Shown here in pieces: positions 1-6,457 of a stretch of 7,555 nt of DNA. The DNA is taken from assembly GCA_015489095.1 (NCBI GenBank), contig WFMN01000214.1, positions 1-7,555 of the forward strand. Direction: 5' to 3'. Source of the stretch: Mariprofundaceae bacterium. GTDB lineage: Bacteria > Pseudomonadota > Zetaproteobacteria > Mariprofundales > J009. Each line of letters begins with the position of its first letter. The first letter of the stretch is position 1. Position numbers and translations under genes: made by a program. The notes under the pieces are model-generated. The model saw only the letters and a list, made by a program, of their open reading frames with translations. It was not told where the DNA came from and searched no databases.

Positions 1-2
1 GC

Positions 3-305
3 AAGCAGTGCGACCCCGAGGGGGCACGCGCCCTTGTTCGCTACATGAAGGATGCGCTGGCGGGGCTCGGCATCGGCCCGGAGAGGGTGCGGGTCAACCG
101 TGCCGGTTGCCTCGGGGTTTGCACGCAAGGGGCGATCATGTGCATCTATCCAGAAGCAGTGTGGTACTGCCGGGTGGATCAAGCGGCGGTGGATCAAATT
201 ATCAGGGAACATCTGCTGGGAGACCGGATCGTCGAGGCGCTGCGGTTTCACCGCAACCGCTTTGCGCAACCTGACCCTCTGCAAGCGGAGGAGGGACGGC
301 CGTGA
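3..305 (+). CDS. Thioredoxin-like [2Fe-2S] ferredoxin, C-terminal part (5' truncated by window edge)
   Basis: Small electron carrier of the thioredoxin-fold [2Fe-2S] ferredoxin family (Aquifex Fd type), presumed cytoplasmic. The frame is open from base 3, so the real start and the first cluster cysteine lie outside the window. The visible part carries a Cys in KQCDPEG, then the motif VRVNRAGCLGVC with two cysteines four residues apart, then a YPEAVWY stretch and a C-terminal segment DQIIREHLLGDRIVEAL. These are the family hallmarks, and the three visible cysteines match the last three of the four cluster ligands. A start at the internal ATG (base 45) would lose the KQC ligand, so the upstream reading is preferred. 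The stop overlaps the cobT start (GTGA). Its redox partner is not evident. Adjacency to cobalamin genes does not prove a role there, because this family sits in many contexts. Confidence 0.88.
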   Translation, partial: KQCDPEGARALVRYMKDALAGLGIGPERVRVNRAGCLGVCTQGAIMCIYPEAVWYCRVDQAAVDQIIREHLLGDRIVEALRFHRNRFAQPDPLQAEEGRP

Positions 306-1330
306 GCGCGTGGGATCGGGAGGCGTACGACAAGGCGCGGGCGCATCAACAGCAGCTGACCAAGCCGCCGGGGGCGCTGGGGCGACTGGAGGAGCTCGCC
401 TGCTGGCTGGCTGGGTGTCAGGGGCAGGCGATACCGGATCGGCTGCAGGCGGCGGTAACGCTCTTCGCCGGCGACCATGGGGTTGCCGAAGCGGGGGTGT
501 CGGCCTTCCCTCAGGTGGTGACGGTGGAGATGGTGAAAAACTTTGCCGCCGGTGGCGCCGCGGTCAATGTGCTGGCGAAGGCGCACCATGCCCGCCTGCG
601 GGTGGTGGATGTCGGGGTGGCGGGGGATCTCTCCGCACTCGGCGATGCCATCATCCATGCCAAGGTTGCCCACGGAACCGCCAACATCATCGACCACGCG
701 GCGATGACCACGGAGCAGATGGCGCGTGCCCTCCAGGTGGGGCGCAGCCAGGCCGATGCCGCCATCGCCGGCGGCGCCAATCTGCTGATCGCCGGAGAGA
801 TGGGGATCGCCAACACCACCCCGGCGGCGGCGCTGATCTCGGCCCTGCTCGGCGTATCGCCGGAGGCGGTGGTGGGGCGCGGCACCGGCGTGGATGATCA
901 GGGGCTGCGGCGCAAGATCGCCGCGGTCGCCAAGGCGCTGGCGCGGGCGGGCGAAGTTGGCACCCCGGATCGCTGCCTTGCGCAGCTCGGAGGGCTCGAA
1001 ATCGCGGCCATTTGCGGCTTTTTGTTGCGGGGGGCGGAGCGAGGGGTGCCCGCGCTCCTGGACGGCTTTATTGTTACCGCCGCGGCGCTGGTGGCGGAGC
1101 GGATGGCGCCGGGAAGCGCCCGCTGGTGGCAGGCGGCCCATCGCTCGCAGGAGCTGGGGCACCGGCTGGCGCTCTCCGCGCTGGGGCTTAAGCCGCTGCT
1201 CGATATGGGGATGCGGCTCGGCGAGGGCAGCGGGGCGTTGCTGGCGCTGCCGCTGCTGCAATCCGCCGTTGCGCTGCATACCGACATGGCCACCTTCAGC
1301 AGCGCGGGGGTCTCAACCGAGGTTGGCTGA
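302..1330 (+). CDS. cobT: Nicotinate-nucleotide--dimethylbenzimidazole phosphoribosyltransferase
   Basis: CobT transfers phosphoribose from nicotinate mononucleotide to dimethylbenzimidazole, giving alpha-ribazole 5'-phosphate for the lower ligand of cobalamin. The 342 residues are close to the usual 340-360. The family motifs appear in order: KPPGALGRLE (21-30), FAGDHGV (55-61), GEMGIANTTPAAA (165-177), GRGTGVDD (192-199) and RLGEGSGA (305-312). Glu166 and Glu308 sit where the two catalytic glutamates of the Salmonella enzyme (E174, E317) are expected, with almost the same separation. Ala170 replaces the Gly that is more usual in GEMGIGNTT, a mild change. The GTG start at 302 overlaps the ferredoxin stop by 4 bp, and no better start exists nearby. 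The next gene, a CobC-type phosphatase, removes the phosphate from this enzyme's product, so the pair forms a pathway unit. Identification is firm. Confidence 0.97.
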   Translation: MSAWDREAYDKARAHQQQLTKPPGALGRLEELACWLAGCQGQAIPDRLQAAVTLFAGDHGVAEAGVSAFPQVVTVEMVKNFAAGGAAVNVLAKAHHARLRVVDVGVAGDLSALGDAIIHAKVAHGTANIIDHAAMTTEQMARALQVGRSQADAAIAGGANLLIAGEMGIANTTPAAALISALLGVSPEAVVGRGTGVDDQGLRRKIAAVAKALARAGEVGTPDRCLAQLGGLEIAAICGFLLRGAERGVPALLDGFIVTAAALVAERMAPGSARWWQAAHRSQELGHRLALSALGLKPLLDMGMRLGEGSGALLALPLLQSAVALHTDMATFSSAGVSTEVG

Positions 1331-1940
1331 ACCGCTGGTGGTCGATCTGCTGCGCCACGGCGCGGTGGCGGGCGAAGGGTGGGCCTTTCGCGGCGGCGGC
1401 ACCGATGTGCCATTGGCCGACGCGGGATGGGAGCAGATGGAGCAGGTGGCAGCCTTGCTCCCCTGGGATCGCATCGACGGCGTGGCCTGCTCACCGATGC
1501 AGCGCTGTCGGCTTCCGGCGCAGCGTTTTGCCAACCGCCATCAGCGCCCCTGCGAGGTGCTGCCCGCGATGCGAGAAATGGATTTCGGTCGATGGGAGGG
1601 GAGATCGTGGGCGGAGCTGGCGCCGCGATACCGACCGGAGCTGGAGCGTTTTTGGGATGACCCGCAATCGGTGACGCCGCCACAGGGGGAGCCGTTTGAC
1701 GCCTTTGCCCGCCGGGTGTGGCAGGGGTGGCAGGCGTGGATGGCACAGGGCAGCGGCCACCGGCTGCTGATCGCCCACGGCGGGGTGATCCGGGTGATCC
1801 TCGCTCGGCTGCTGCAGATGCCGACCGCAGCGTTGTGGCGGCTCGATATCCCCTATGGGAGTTGGAGTCGCGTCTCCTTGCTGGCCGGGCATCCTCCCCG
1901 GCTGCTGTTCTTGAATCCCCATGCCGGGGGCGGGCGGTGA
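1323..1940 (+). CDS. cobC: Histidine phosphatase family protein, probable alpha-ribazole phosphatase
   Basis: Member of the phosphoglycerate-mutase-like histidine phosphatases, about 205 residues, the usual size for CobC. The catalytic RHG motif is at 11-13 (nucleophile His12). CSPMQRC follows at 56-62, with Arg61 as likely phosphate ligand, then REMDFGRWEG at 84-93 with the acid Glu85. The second histidine is in IAHGGVIRVIL at 150-160 (His152). The family is broad, and the specific call rests on position directly after cobT: CobC would dephosphorylate alpha-ribazole phosphate, or the later cobalamin phosphate. The start is uncertain. TTG at 1323 lies inside the end of cobT (8-bp overlap) and gives AEPLVVDLLRHG. 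GTG at 1338 would give MVDLLRHG, five residues shorter. No ATG precedes the motif in this frame. The stop overlaps the xerC start by GTGA. Confidence 0.85.
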   Translation: MAEPLVVDLLRHGAVAGEGWAFRGGGTDVPLADAGWEQMEQVAALLPWDRIDGVACSPMQRCRLPAQRFANRHQRPCEVLPAMREMDFGRWEGRSWAELAPRYRPELERFWDDPQSVTPPQGEPFDAFARRVWQGWQAWMAQGSGHRLLIAHGGVIRVILARLLQMPTAALWRLDIPYGSWSRVSLLAGHPPRLLFLNPHAGGGR

Positions 1941-2836
1941 CGCTGGAGGAGGCGACCGCCCGCTACCTGCATCAACTGGCCACGGTGCAGCGATACTCGC
2001 CCCACACGATTGCCGCGTATCGCCGCGATTTCGCCTCGTTGATCGACTTTTTGCCACAAGGGGTGCAACTCGATCGGGTGGAACGCGCCGCGCTGCAATC
2101 GTGGCTGATCGCGCTCCATGGGCGGGGGTTGGCGCCGGCGTCGCTGGCCCGTCGCCTGTCGGCGGTGCGTTCGCTGCTGGACTGGGCGGAGCAGGAGGGG
2201 GTGGTCAGCCACAACATCGCCATCGGTATCCCGATCCCCAAGCAGCCCAAGCGGTTGCCGCGGGCGGTTCCTCCCGACCAGCGGCGACAGCTATTGCAGG
2301 AGCAGCAGGGCGGTGACCCGTGGCAGGCGCGCAACCTTGCGCTGATGGCGGTGATGTATGGATGTGGCCTGCGGGTCTCGGAGGCGGTCGCGCTCGATCT
2401 CGGTGATCTTGAACTTGGCAAGCGGGGGGGATCGCTGCGGGTGCGGGCGGGAAAAGGGAACAAAAGCCGCCTATTGCCGATTCCCGATGGCGCGGCAGGG
2501 CTGCTTCGGCGCTATCTGGAGCTGAAACCGGTGCTGGTCACCCAGCCGGCGCTGTTTGTCAACCGGCGGGGAGGGCGCCTCACCAGCCGCAGCGTGCAGC
2601 GGATGCTGAAAACTGTGGCGGCGAAGCAGGGGGTGGATCAGGCGGTCACCCCCCACCGCCTGCGCCACGCCTTTGCCACCGACATGTTGGCGGGTGGCGC
2701 CGATTTACGGGCGATTCAGGAGCTGCTGGGGCATCAGTCGCTGGCCACCACCGAGCGCTACACCCATCTCGATATCGGTCAGCTGCAGGAGGTTTACCGG
2801 CGCAACCACCCCCGCGCCAAAAAAACGGGAGGGTAG
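1937..2836 (+). CDS. xerC: Site-specific tyrosine recombinase XerC
   Basis: With XerD, XerC resolves chromosome dimers at the dif site during cell division. The protein is 299 residues, against 298 in E. coli. An N-terminal SAM-like core-binding domain covers about residues 1-95 (SPHTIAAYRRDF, then LARRLSAVRSLLDWAE). The catalytic domain follows with the complete tyrosine-recombinase set: Arg146 (CGLRVSEA), Lys173 (AGKGNKSR), His240 and Arg243 (PHRLRHAFATD), His266 (LLGHQSLATTERYTH) and nucleophile Tyr275. Most of these numbers coincide with E. coli XerC. The GTG start at 1937 sits in a GTGA overlap with the phosphatase stop. XerD or a phage integrase is the alternative, but length, the ERYTHLD ending and lack of phage neighbours favour XerC. 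A run of seven A (2819-2825) lies near the 3' end. In many genomes xerC lies near dapF, so the cobalamin context here is less usual. Confidence 0.94.
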   Translation: MTLEEATARYLHQLATVQRYSPHTIAAYRRDFASLIDFLPQGVQLDRVERAALQSWLIALHGRGLAPASLARRLSAVRSLLDWAEQEGVVSHNIAIGIPIPKQPKRLPRAVPPDQRRQLLQEQQGGDPWQARNLALMAVMYGCGLRVSEAVALDLGDLELGKRGGSLRVRAGKGNKSRLLPIPDGAAGLLRRYLELKPVLVTQPALFVNRRGGRLTSRSVQRMLKTVAAKQGVDQAVTPHRLRHAFATDMLAGGADLRAIQELLGHQSLATTERYTHLDIGQLQEVYRRNHPRAKKTGG

Positions 2837-2840
2837 CGGC

Positions 2841-4229
2841 CTAGTTGCCGAAGCCGCTGCCGCTGGCGAAGTTTTCGAAGCGGGTGTATTCGTGGAGAAA
2901 GGTGAGTTTCACGGTGCCGATGGGGCCGTTCCGCTGCTTGGCGACGATCACCTCGGCGATCCCTTCGTTGTCCGGTTTCTTGTTGTACACCTCATCGCGG
3001 TAGATGAAGCTGATGACATCGGCATCCTGCTCGATGGCGCCGGATTCGCGCAGGTCGGACATCATCGGCCGCTTGTCGGCACGGGATTCCAGCGAGCGGT
3101 TGAGCTGGGAGAGCACCACCACCGGCACATCGAGCTCCTTGGCCAGCCCCTTGAGCGAGCGGGTGATTTCGCTGATCTCCTGCTCGCGGCGCTCGGAATT
3201 GGCCGGCCCAGACATCAGCTGCAGGTAGTCGATCACCACCAGATCGAGCGACTTGTTGGTCGATTCCCGTTTCAGCCGTCGGCACTTGGCGCGCAGCTCG
3301 GTGACCGAAATGGCCGGGGTATCGTCGATGTAGATATCGGCCTCCGCCAACGCCCCGACCGCGTTGGCCAACTTGCGCCAATCCTCGTGTGAGAGATGGC
3401 CGGTGCGCAGCTTGGTCATGTTGACCCGCGCTTCGCACGCCAGCATCCGCTGGGCGATCTGCTGCGACGACATCTCCAGTGAGAAGATACTGACCACATG
3501 GCGGGCGTCGCCGGCGCGAATGGCCGCGTTCTGGGCGATATTCATCGCAAAGGCGGTTTTGCCCATGCTGGGGCGCCCGGCGATGACGATGAGATCGCCG
3601 CGCTGCATGCCGGCGGTCAGTTCATCAAGCTCCTGAAAACAGGTTGGGATGCCGGTAACCGCCCGTTGGTCGGCGTAACGGGCCTCCAAGTCTTGGTAGA
3701 GCTGGGGCATCAGGTCGGCCATGCTGCTGAAGGCCGACTGGTGTTTGTTGAAGTTGGTGGCGATCGAGAGGATGCGCCCCTCGGCATCGTTCAGGTGTTC
3801 GTTGACCTCTAGGCTGGGAGACTCGTACACATTGCGGGTGATATCGGTGCAGGCGGAGAGGATCTCGCGCAGCACCGCCCGCTGGCGGACGATCTCGGCG
3901 TAGTGTTTGATGTTGGCCGAGGTGGGCACCGAGTTGACGAGATCCACCAGATAGGCCTCACCGCCACAACGCTCCAGCAGCTCGTGTTGCTGGAGGTAGT
4001 CCTTGATCGTCAGCGCATCAACCGCCTGGGTGGCCTGTCGCCCTACCTCGAGGATCGCCTGAAAGATGCGCCGATTGGCCTCGACATAGAAGTGCTCGGG
4101 ATCGAGCATCCCCTCCAGTTGTTCCAGCGCGTTGTGATCGATGAGGATGCCACCGAGCACCGCGCACTCCGCGTCATAGGCGTGGGGTGGCGTGCGCTCA
4201 CGCAGGGTGGCTTGCTGCGCTTCGTTCAT
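2841..4229 (-). CDS. dnaB: Replicative DNA helicase DnaB
   Basis: Hexameric ATP-driven helicase that unwinds the replication fork and binds DnaG primase. The 462 residues fit the family (about 450-470) and leave no room for an intein. The N-terminal domain (about 14-115) begins PPHAYDAECAVLGG. The RecA-like motor carries Walker A GRPSMGKT (218-225), the Walker B strand LVVIDYLQLM (330-339, Asp334), SQLNRSLE with Gln374, SDLRESGAIEQDADVI (391-406), and KQRNGPIG (431-438), whose Arg433 fits the arginine finger. The ATG start at 4229 gives the usual short N-terminal tail. A GAGG ribosome-binding site lies 10 nt upstream, inside a hairpin. It is the last gene of the rpsF operon, 39 bp after rplI, an arrangement common in proteobacteria. 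Its stop is 4 bp from the stop of convergent xerC. Confidence 0.98.
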   Translation of the reverse strand: MNEAQQATLRERTPPHAYDAECAVLGGILIDHNALEQLEGMLDPEHFYVEANRRIFQAILEVGRQATQAVDALTIKDYLQQHELLERCGGEAYLVDLVNSVPTSANIKHYAEIVRQRAVLREILSACTDITRNVYESPSLEVNEHLNDAEGRILSIATNFNKHQSAFSSMADLMPQLYQDLEARYADQRAVTGIPTCFQELDELTAGMQRGDLIVIAGRPSMGKTAFAMNIAQNAAIRAGDARHVVSIFSLEMSSQQIAQRMLACEARVNMTKLRTGHLSHEDWRKLANAVGALAEADIYIDDTPAISVTELRAKCRRLKRESTNKSLDLVVIDYLQLMSGPANSERREQEISEITRSLKGLAKELDVPVVVLSQLNRSLESRADKRPMMSDLRESGAIEQDADVISFIYRDEVYNKKPDNEGIAEVIVAKQRNGPIGTVKLTFLHEYTRFENFASGSGFGN

Positions 4230-4238
4230 CGGAGGGCA

Positions 4239-4263
4239 ACCTCACCCCATCGCGGGGCGAGGC
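4239..4263 (-). promoter_or_regulatory. rplI-dnaB intergenic hairpin overlapping the dnaB ribosome-binding site
   Basis: On the transcribed strand CCTCGCCCC (4262-4254) can pair with GGGGTGAGG (4248-4240) around the five-base loop GCGAT. This gives a 9-bp stem with one G-U pair, and a further G-U pair is possible at the base (4263 with 4239). No T-run follows, so it is not an intrinsic terminator. The 3' arm contains GAGG, the only plausible Shine-Dalgarno for dnaB, 10 nt before the ATG. The stem could limit dnaB translation or act as a processing site in the operon mRNA. The pairing is seen in the sequence and the function is inferred. Confidence 0.45.
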
Positions 4264-4268
4264 GCGTG

Positions 4269-4718
4269 TCAGCCGTTTTCGGTCTCGATGTGCAGCGTGA
4301 GGGTGGCAACCACATCGGGGTGGAGGCGAACGCGAAAGGAGTGGGTTCCAACGGTGCGGATGTGCTCGTCGATCAGGATATCGCGCCGGCTCACCTCGTG
4401 CCCCTGTTCGTTGATCAGGGCCGCCAGATCGGCGGTGGAGACGGAGCCGTAGAGATGGGTGCCGTCAGAGGTGGAGCGGGCGATGGAGAGCTCCAGCTTG
4501 GCCAGTTCCTCCGCCTTGGCCTGCGCCGCTTCCAGCGCGCTGCGCTGCTTGGCCTCGAGCAGCGCGCGGCGGCGCTCAAAGAGCTTGCGGTTGGCGCTGT
4601 TGGCGACAATGGCCTTCTCCTGCGGCAGCAGGTAGTTGCGCCCGTAGCCTGGGCGTACATGGACGATATCGCCCACATTGCCGAGGCGTTCGATGCGTTC
4701 CAGTAGTATCAGTTCCAT
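4269..4718 (-). CDS. rplI: 50S ribosomal protein bL9
   Basis: Large-subunit protein L9, which binds 23S rRNA near the L1 stalk and helps keep reading frame. Length 149 residues, as in E. coli. The N-terminal rRNA-binding domain shows the signature RLGNVGDIVHVRPGYGRNYLLP (about 11-32). A charged Ala/Glu/Lys connecting helix follows (about 42-75) and then the C-terminal globular domain ending TLTLHIETENG. The ATG start at 4718 forms TAATG with the stop of the upstream DUF2232 gene, a 1-bp overlap. It has a strong Shine-Dalgarno AAGGAG (4731-4726) 7 nt upstream, the best in the operon, which suits the high output needed for a ribosomal protein downstream of a membrane protein gene. The call is secure. 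Confidence 0.98.
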   Translation of the reverse strand: MELILLERIERLGNVGDIVHVRPGYGRNYLLPQEKAIVANSANRKLFERRRALLEAKQRSALEAAQAKAEELAKLELSIARSTSDGTHLYGSVSTADLAALINEQGHEVSRRDILIDEHIRTVGTHSFRVRLHPDVVATLTLHIETENG

Positions 4719-5713
4719 TATTTTTCTCCTTCTTCCGGAATGGCGTTCCGGCGAAAATCAAACCAAGTATCAAGCAGGCCGACCACGACAAACGGGATGA
4801 TCAAGATCGACCAGAAAAAGAGCGCGACATACATCACACCCAGCATCAGTGACATATTGCGCATCTTCAACCACAGGTGGGCTACCGCGGTTCCCTGTAC
4901 CGCAAACATGCCGGCAAGCAGTACCGAGAGGGCGATCGCGGCGAATTGCAGGTCACCGGAGGCGAAGTTGGCGGGCACGAGTGCGACCAGCATCAGCAGA
5001 GCCGCGCGCGGGCTGAAGCGGACATAGTACCAATGGAAGTAGCTGTCGTGGTAGAAGCCGTAGCGGTTGGCCATCCAGCGGGCGGCTAGGATGGCGCCCC
5101 ACCACATGCTCCACATGCCCACCGCGATCAACCCAGGCGCCGCCAGCGCTAGCGTCGATTGGATGGCGGAGGTGTCATGGTTGCTTTGGGTGGTGATGGA
5201 GGTGAACAGCGGTTGCAGCAGCGATGCCATGTAGGCCTGCATGCTGCCGCTGTTGTGGGCATTGGCTCCCAGCGCGAGGCTACAGAGGATGGCGACAAAC
5301 AGCGTGACCGCCAATTGCTGCCCGCTGCGCGCCAACCCGCCGTGTTGGCGCAGCGTGGTGACCGACCAAGCGGGAATGGCGACATAGAGCAGCAGAAAGA
5401 GGGTTACCAGCAGCAGATTGAAGTTGCCGATCGCGGCCACGCCCACGCTGCTGATCAGCGCCACCGGCACCACAAAGCTGCTGCCACCACCCAGTTGGAT
5501 GACGGCGAACAGCGCCGGCGTGGTGAAGTGGGCCACAACCGCCAGTAGCGAGAAGAGCACCGCCAGCAGCGGAACGCCTGCCAGCGCCCCCGGCAGCCAG
5601 AACATCGCCGTGAACAGCGTAAAGGCCAATGCCGCGCACGGCAGCTTCCGGGTGAGCAGAAACTGCAGATAGGGCGGCATGGTACGCTGCTGTTGCGGCG
5701 CGGCGATGGTCAC
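4718..5713 (-). CDS. DUF2232 (YybS-like) multi-pass inner-membrane protein
   Basis: Integral membrane protein of 331 residues with about eight hydrophobic segments. The clearest are near 26-60, 98-118, 133-152, 190-211, 236-250, 256-280 and 288-314. The polar segment 155-188 and the aromatic-rich stretch NRYGFYHDSYFHWYYVRF (216-233) are probably loops. The C-terminal GLLDTWFDFRR (312-322) resembles the conserved end of DUF2232 proteins, which are often encoded between rpsR and rplI. The biochemical role is not established and none is proposed. The start is GTG at 5713, with an AGAGG-like site about 8 nt upstream. The in-frame ATG at 5680 (residue 12) has no visible ribosome-binding site and is the alternative. 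The stop overlaps the rplI start by one base. Family assignment is from context plus the C-terminal motif, without a profile search. Confidence 0.82.
   Translation of the reverse strand: MTIAAPQQQRTMPPYLQFLLTRKLPCAALAFTLFTAMFWLPGALAGVPLLAVLFSLLAVVAHFTTPALFAVIQLGGGSSFVVPVALISSVGVAAIGNFNLLLVTLFLLLYVAIPAWSVTTLRQHGGLARSGQQLAVTLFVAILCSLALGANAHNSGSMQAYMASLLQPLFTSITTQSNHDTSAIQSTLALAAPGLIAVGMWSMWWGAILAARWMANRYGFYHDSYFHWYYVRFSPRAALLMLVALVPANFASGDLQFAAIALSVLLAGMFAVQGTAVAHLWLKMRNMSLMLGVMYVALFFWSILIIPFVVVGLLDTWFDFRRNAIPEEGEK
4726..4731 (-). promoter_or_regulatory. Strong ribosome-binding site for rplI
   Basis: AAGGAG on the minus strand, 7 nt before the rplI ATG at 4718. It lies inside the last codons of the DUF2232 gene, so rplI can recruit ribosomes independently as well as by coupling through the TAATG junction. 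Confidence 0.8.
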
Positions 5714-5739
5714 GGGAGGTGCCTCTTCGCTGCGGTTGG

Positions 5740-6069
5740 CTACTTTTTATGCAGCGGCGTGTAGGCCATCAGCGCCAGTTGGCGCGCACGCTTGATGGCG
5801 GTTGTCAACCGGCGCTGATGCTTGGCGCAGGTGCCGGTGACACGCGCGGGCAAAATCTTGAAGCGCTCGGTGACGAAGCGCCCCAACAGCTCGGGGTCTT
5901 TGTGATCGATTTTCAGATCGGTGTCGGCGCAAAACTTGCAGAACTTCCGGCGACGCGGGGTGCGCTCGCGGCGACCGCCAGATGCCGGGCGACGGGTCTG
6001 GGTTGGGCGGTTGTCGCCGCTGCCGGCCGCTGTCGCGGGTTGGCTCGGAGTGGATGTGGATTCAGTCAT
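5740..6069 (-). CDS. rpsR: 30S ribosomal protein bS18, N-terminally extended, zinc-motif form
   Basis: Small-subunit protein S18, which pairs with S6 on the platform of the 30S subunit. The conserved body runs from RRRKFCKFC (39-47) through DPELLGRFVTERFKILPARVTGTCAKHQRRL (58-88) and IKRARQLALMAYTPLHKK. Cys44, Cys47, Cys81 and His84 form a CxxC...CxxH set, the putative zinc-binding version of S18 that E. coli has lost. Length is 109 against about 75 in E. coli. The extra 38 or so N-terminal residues are Ser/Thr/Pro then Arg/Gly rich and probably disordered. Residues 2-51 contain no Met, Val, Leu or Ile, so no ATG, GTG, TTG or CTG could replace the ATG at 6069, and the extension must be translated if the gene is expressed. 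It lies 24 bp after priB and 26 bp before the DUF2232 gene. Confidence 0.97.
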   Translation of the reverse strand: MTESTSTPSQPATAAGSGDNRPTQTRRPASGGRRERTPRRRKFCKFCADTDLKIDHKDPELLGRFVTERFKILPARVTGTCAKHQRRLTTAIKRARQLALMAYTPLHKK

Positions 6070-6093
6070 GTTGCTCTATTCTCCCTTATATAT

Positions 6094-6429
6094 TCAAGAT
6101 GTTTCGTTTGATGCCGCGGATGCCGCATGGCGTTGGCACTGCTCGACCCAGATTTCCACCTGACCCCAGTGCGGTTCGCCGTCACGACGGTAGTAGCGGC
6201 GGCGCAGGTAGCCTTGAATCTGCACGGATTGATCCTCCAAGGCTGCCAGCTGCCTAGCGAGCGCGCCGGTGGCACGCAGCGGCAACGGTTGACGGGTTTC
6301 GGCGTTGGCGCGGTCGGCGCCGGCGTCCGGTCGATCAATCTGCAGCGATGCAATGACGGCCTGCTCTCCGCTAGGCAGCCAGCGCTCACGAATATCGGTG
6401 ATGACACCGATCAGCGCAACCCGATTCAA
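6094..6429 (-). CDS. priB: Primosomal replication protein N (PriB), OB-fold ssDNA-binding protein
   Basis: PriB is a small dimeric SSB-like protein that helps PriA-dependent restart of stalled forks by loading DnaB. The product is 111 residues (family about 100-110). The start NRVALIGVITDIRERWLPSGEQAVIASLQIDRP matches the first OB-fold strands, and SVQIQGYLRRRYYRRDGEPHWGQVEIWVEQ (about 68-97) matches the later strands with basic and aromatic DNA-contacting residues. The start codon appears to be TTG at 6429: upstream codons in frame hold no ATG or GTG back to the end of rpsF, and alignment with the usual TNRLVLSG beginning supports it. The ribosome-binding site is weak, so translation may depend on ribosomes leaving rpsF 28 bp upstream. 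It shares an operon with dnaB, its functional partner at restart. A short SSB paralogue is the alternative, but the rpsF-rpsR position favours PriB. Confidence 0.9.
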   Translation of the reverse strand: MNRVALIGVITDIRERWLPSGEQAVIASLQIDRPDAGADRANAETRQPLPLRATGALARQLAALEDQSVQIQGYLRRRYYRRDGEPHWGQVEIWVEQCQRHAASAASNETS

Positions 6430-6457
6430 CGCGCGCGGTGGCTGCCCAGCGACGCAA

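Noticed and set aside
248..1279. 343-codon minus-strand open frame opposite cobT
   Set aside because: Antisense shadow in GC-rich coding sequence. It is Arg/His/Pro/Gln-rich, has no recognisable motif, and CobT on the plus strand is certain.
1937..2836. Phage or integron integrase
   Set aside because: Length and catalytic residue positions match housekeeping XerC, and no att site, tRNA, or phage or cassette genes lie nearby.
2673..3392. 239-codon plus-strand open frame opposite dnaB
   Set aside because: Shadow of dnaB and the xerC end; the hydrophobic His/Gly/Asp-rich composition is typical of reverse-complement reading of a conserved gene.
2841..4229. Intein or insertion in dnaB
   Set aside because: Length and motif spacing are normal, and the Walker A and B regions are uninterrupted.
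4240..4262. Intrinsic terminator between rplI and dnaB
   Set aside because: The hairpin is GC-rich but has no T-run after it on the transcribed strand, so it is treated as a translation or processing element instead.
3903..4706. 267-codon plus-strand open frame opposite dnaB and rplI
   Set aside because: It crosses the end of two well-identified minus-strand genes and shows no domain; shadow frame.
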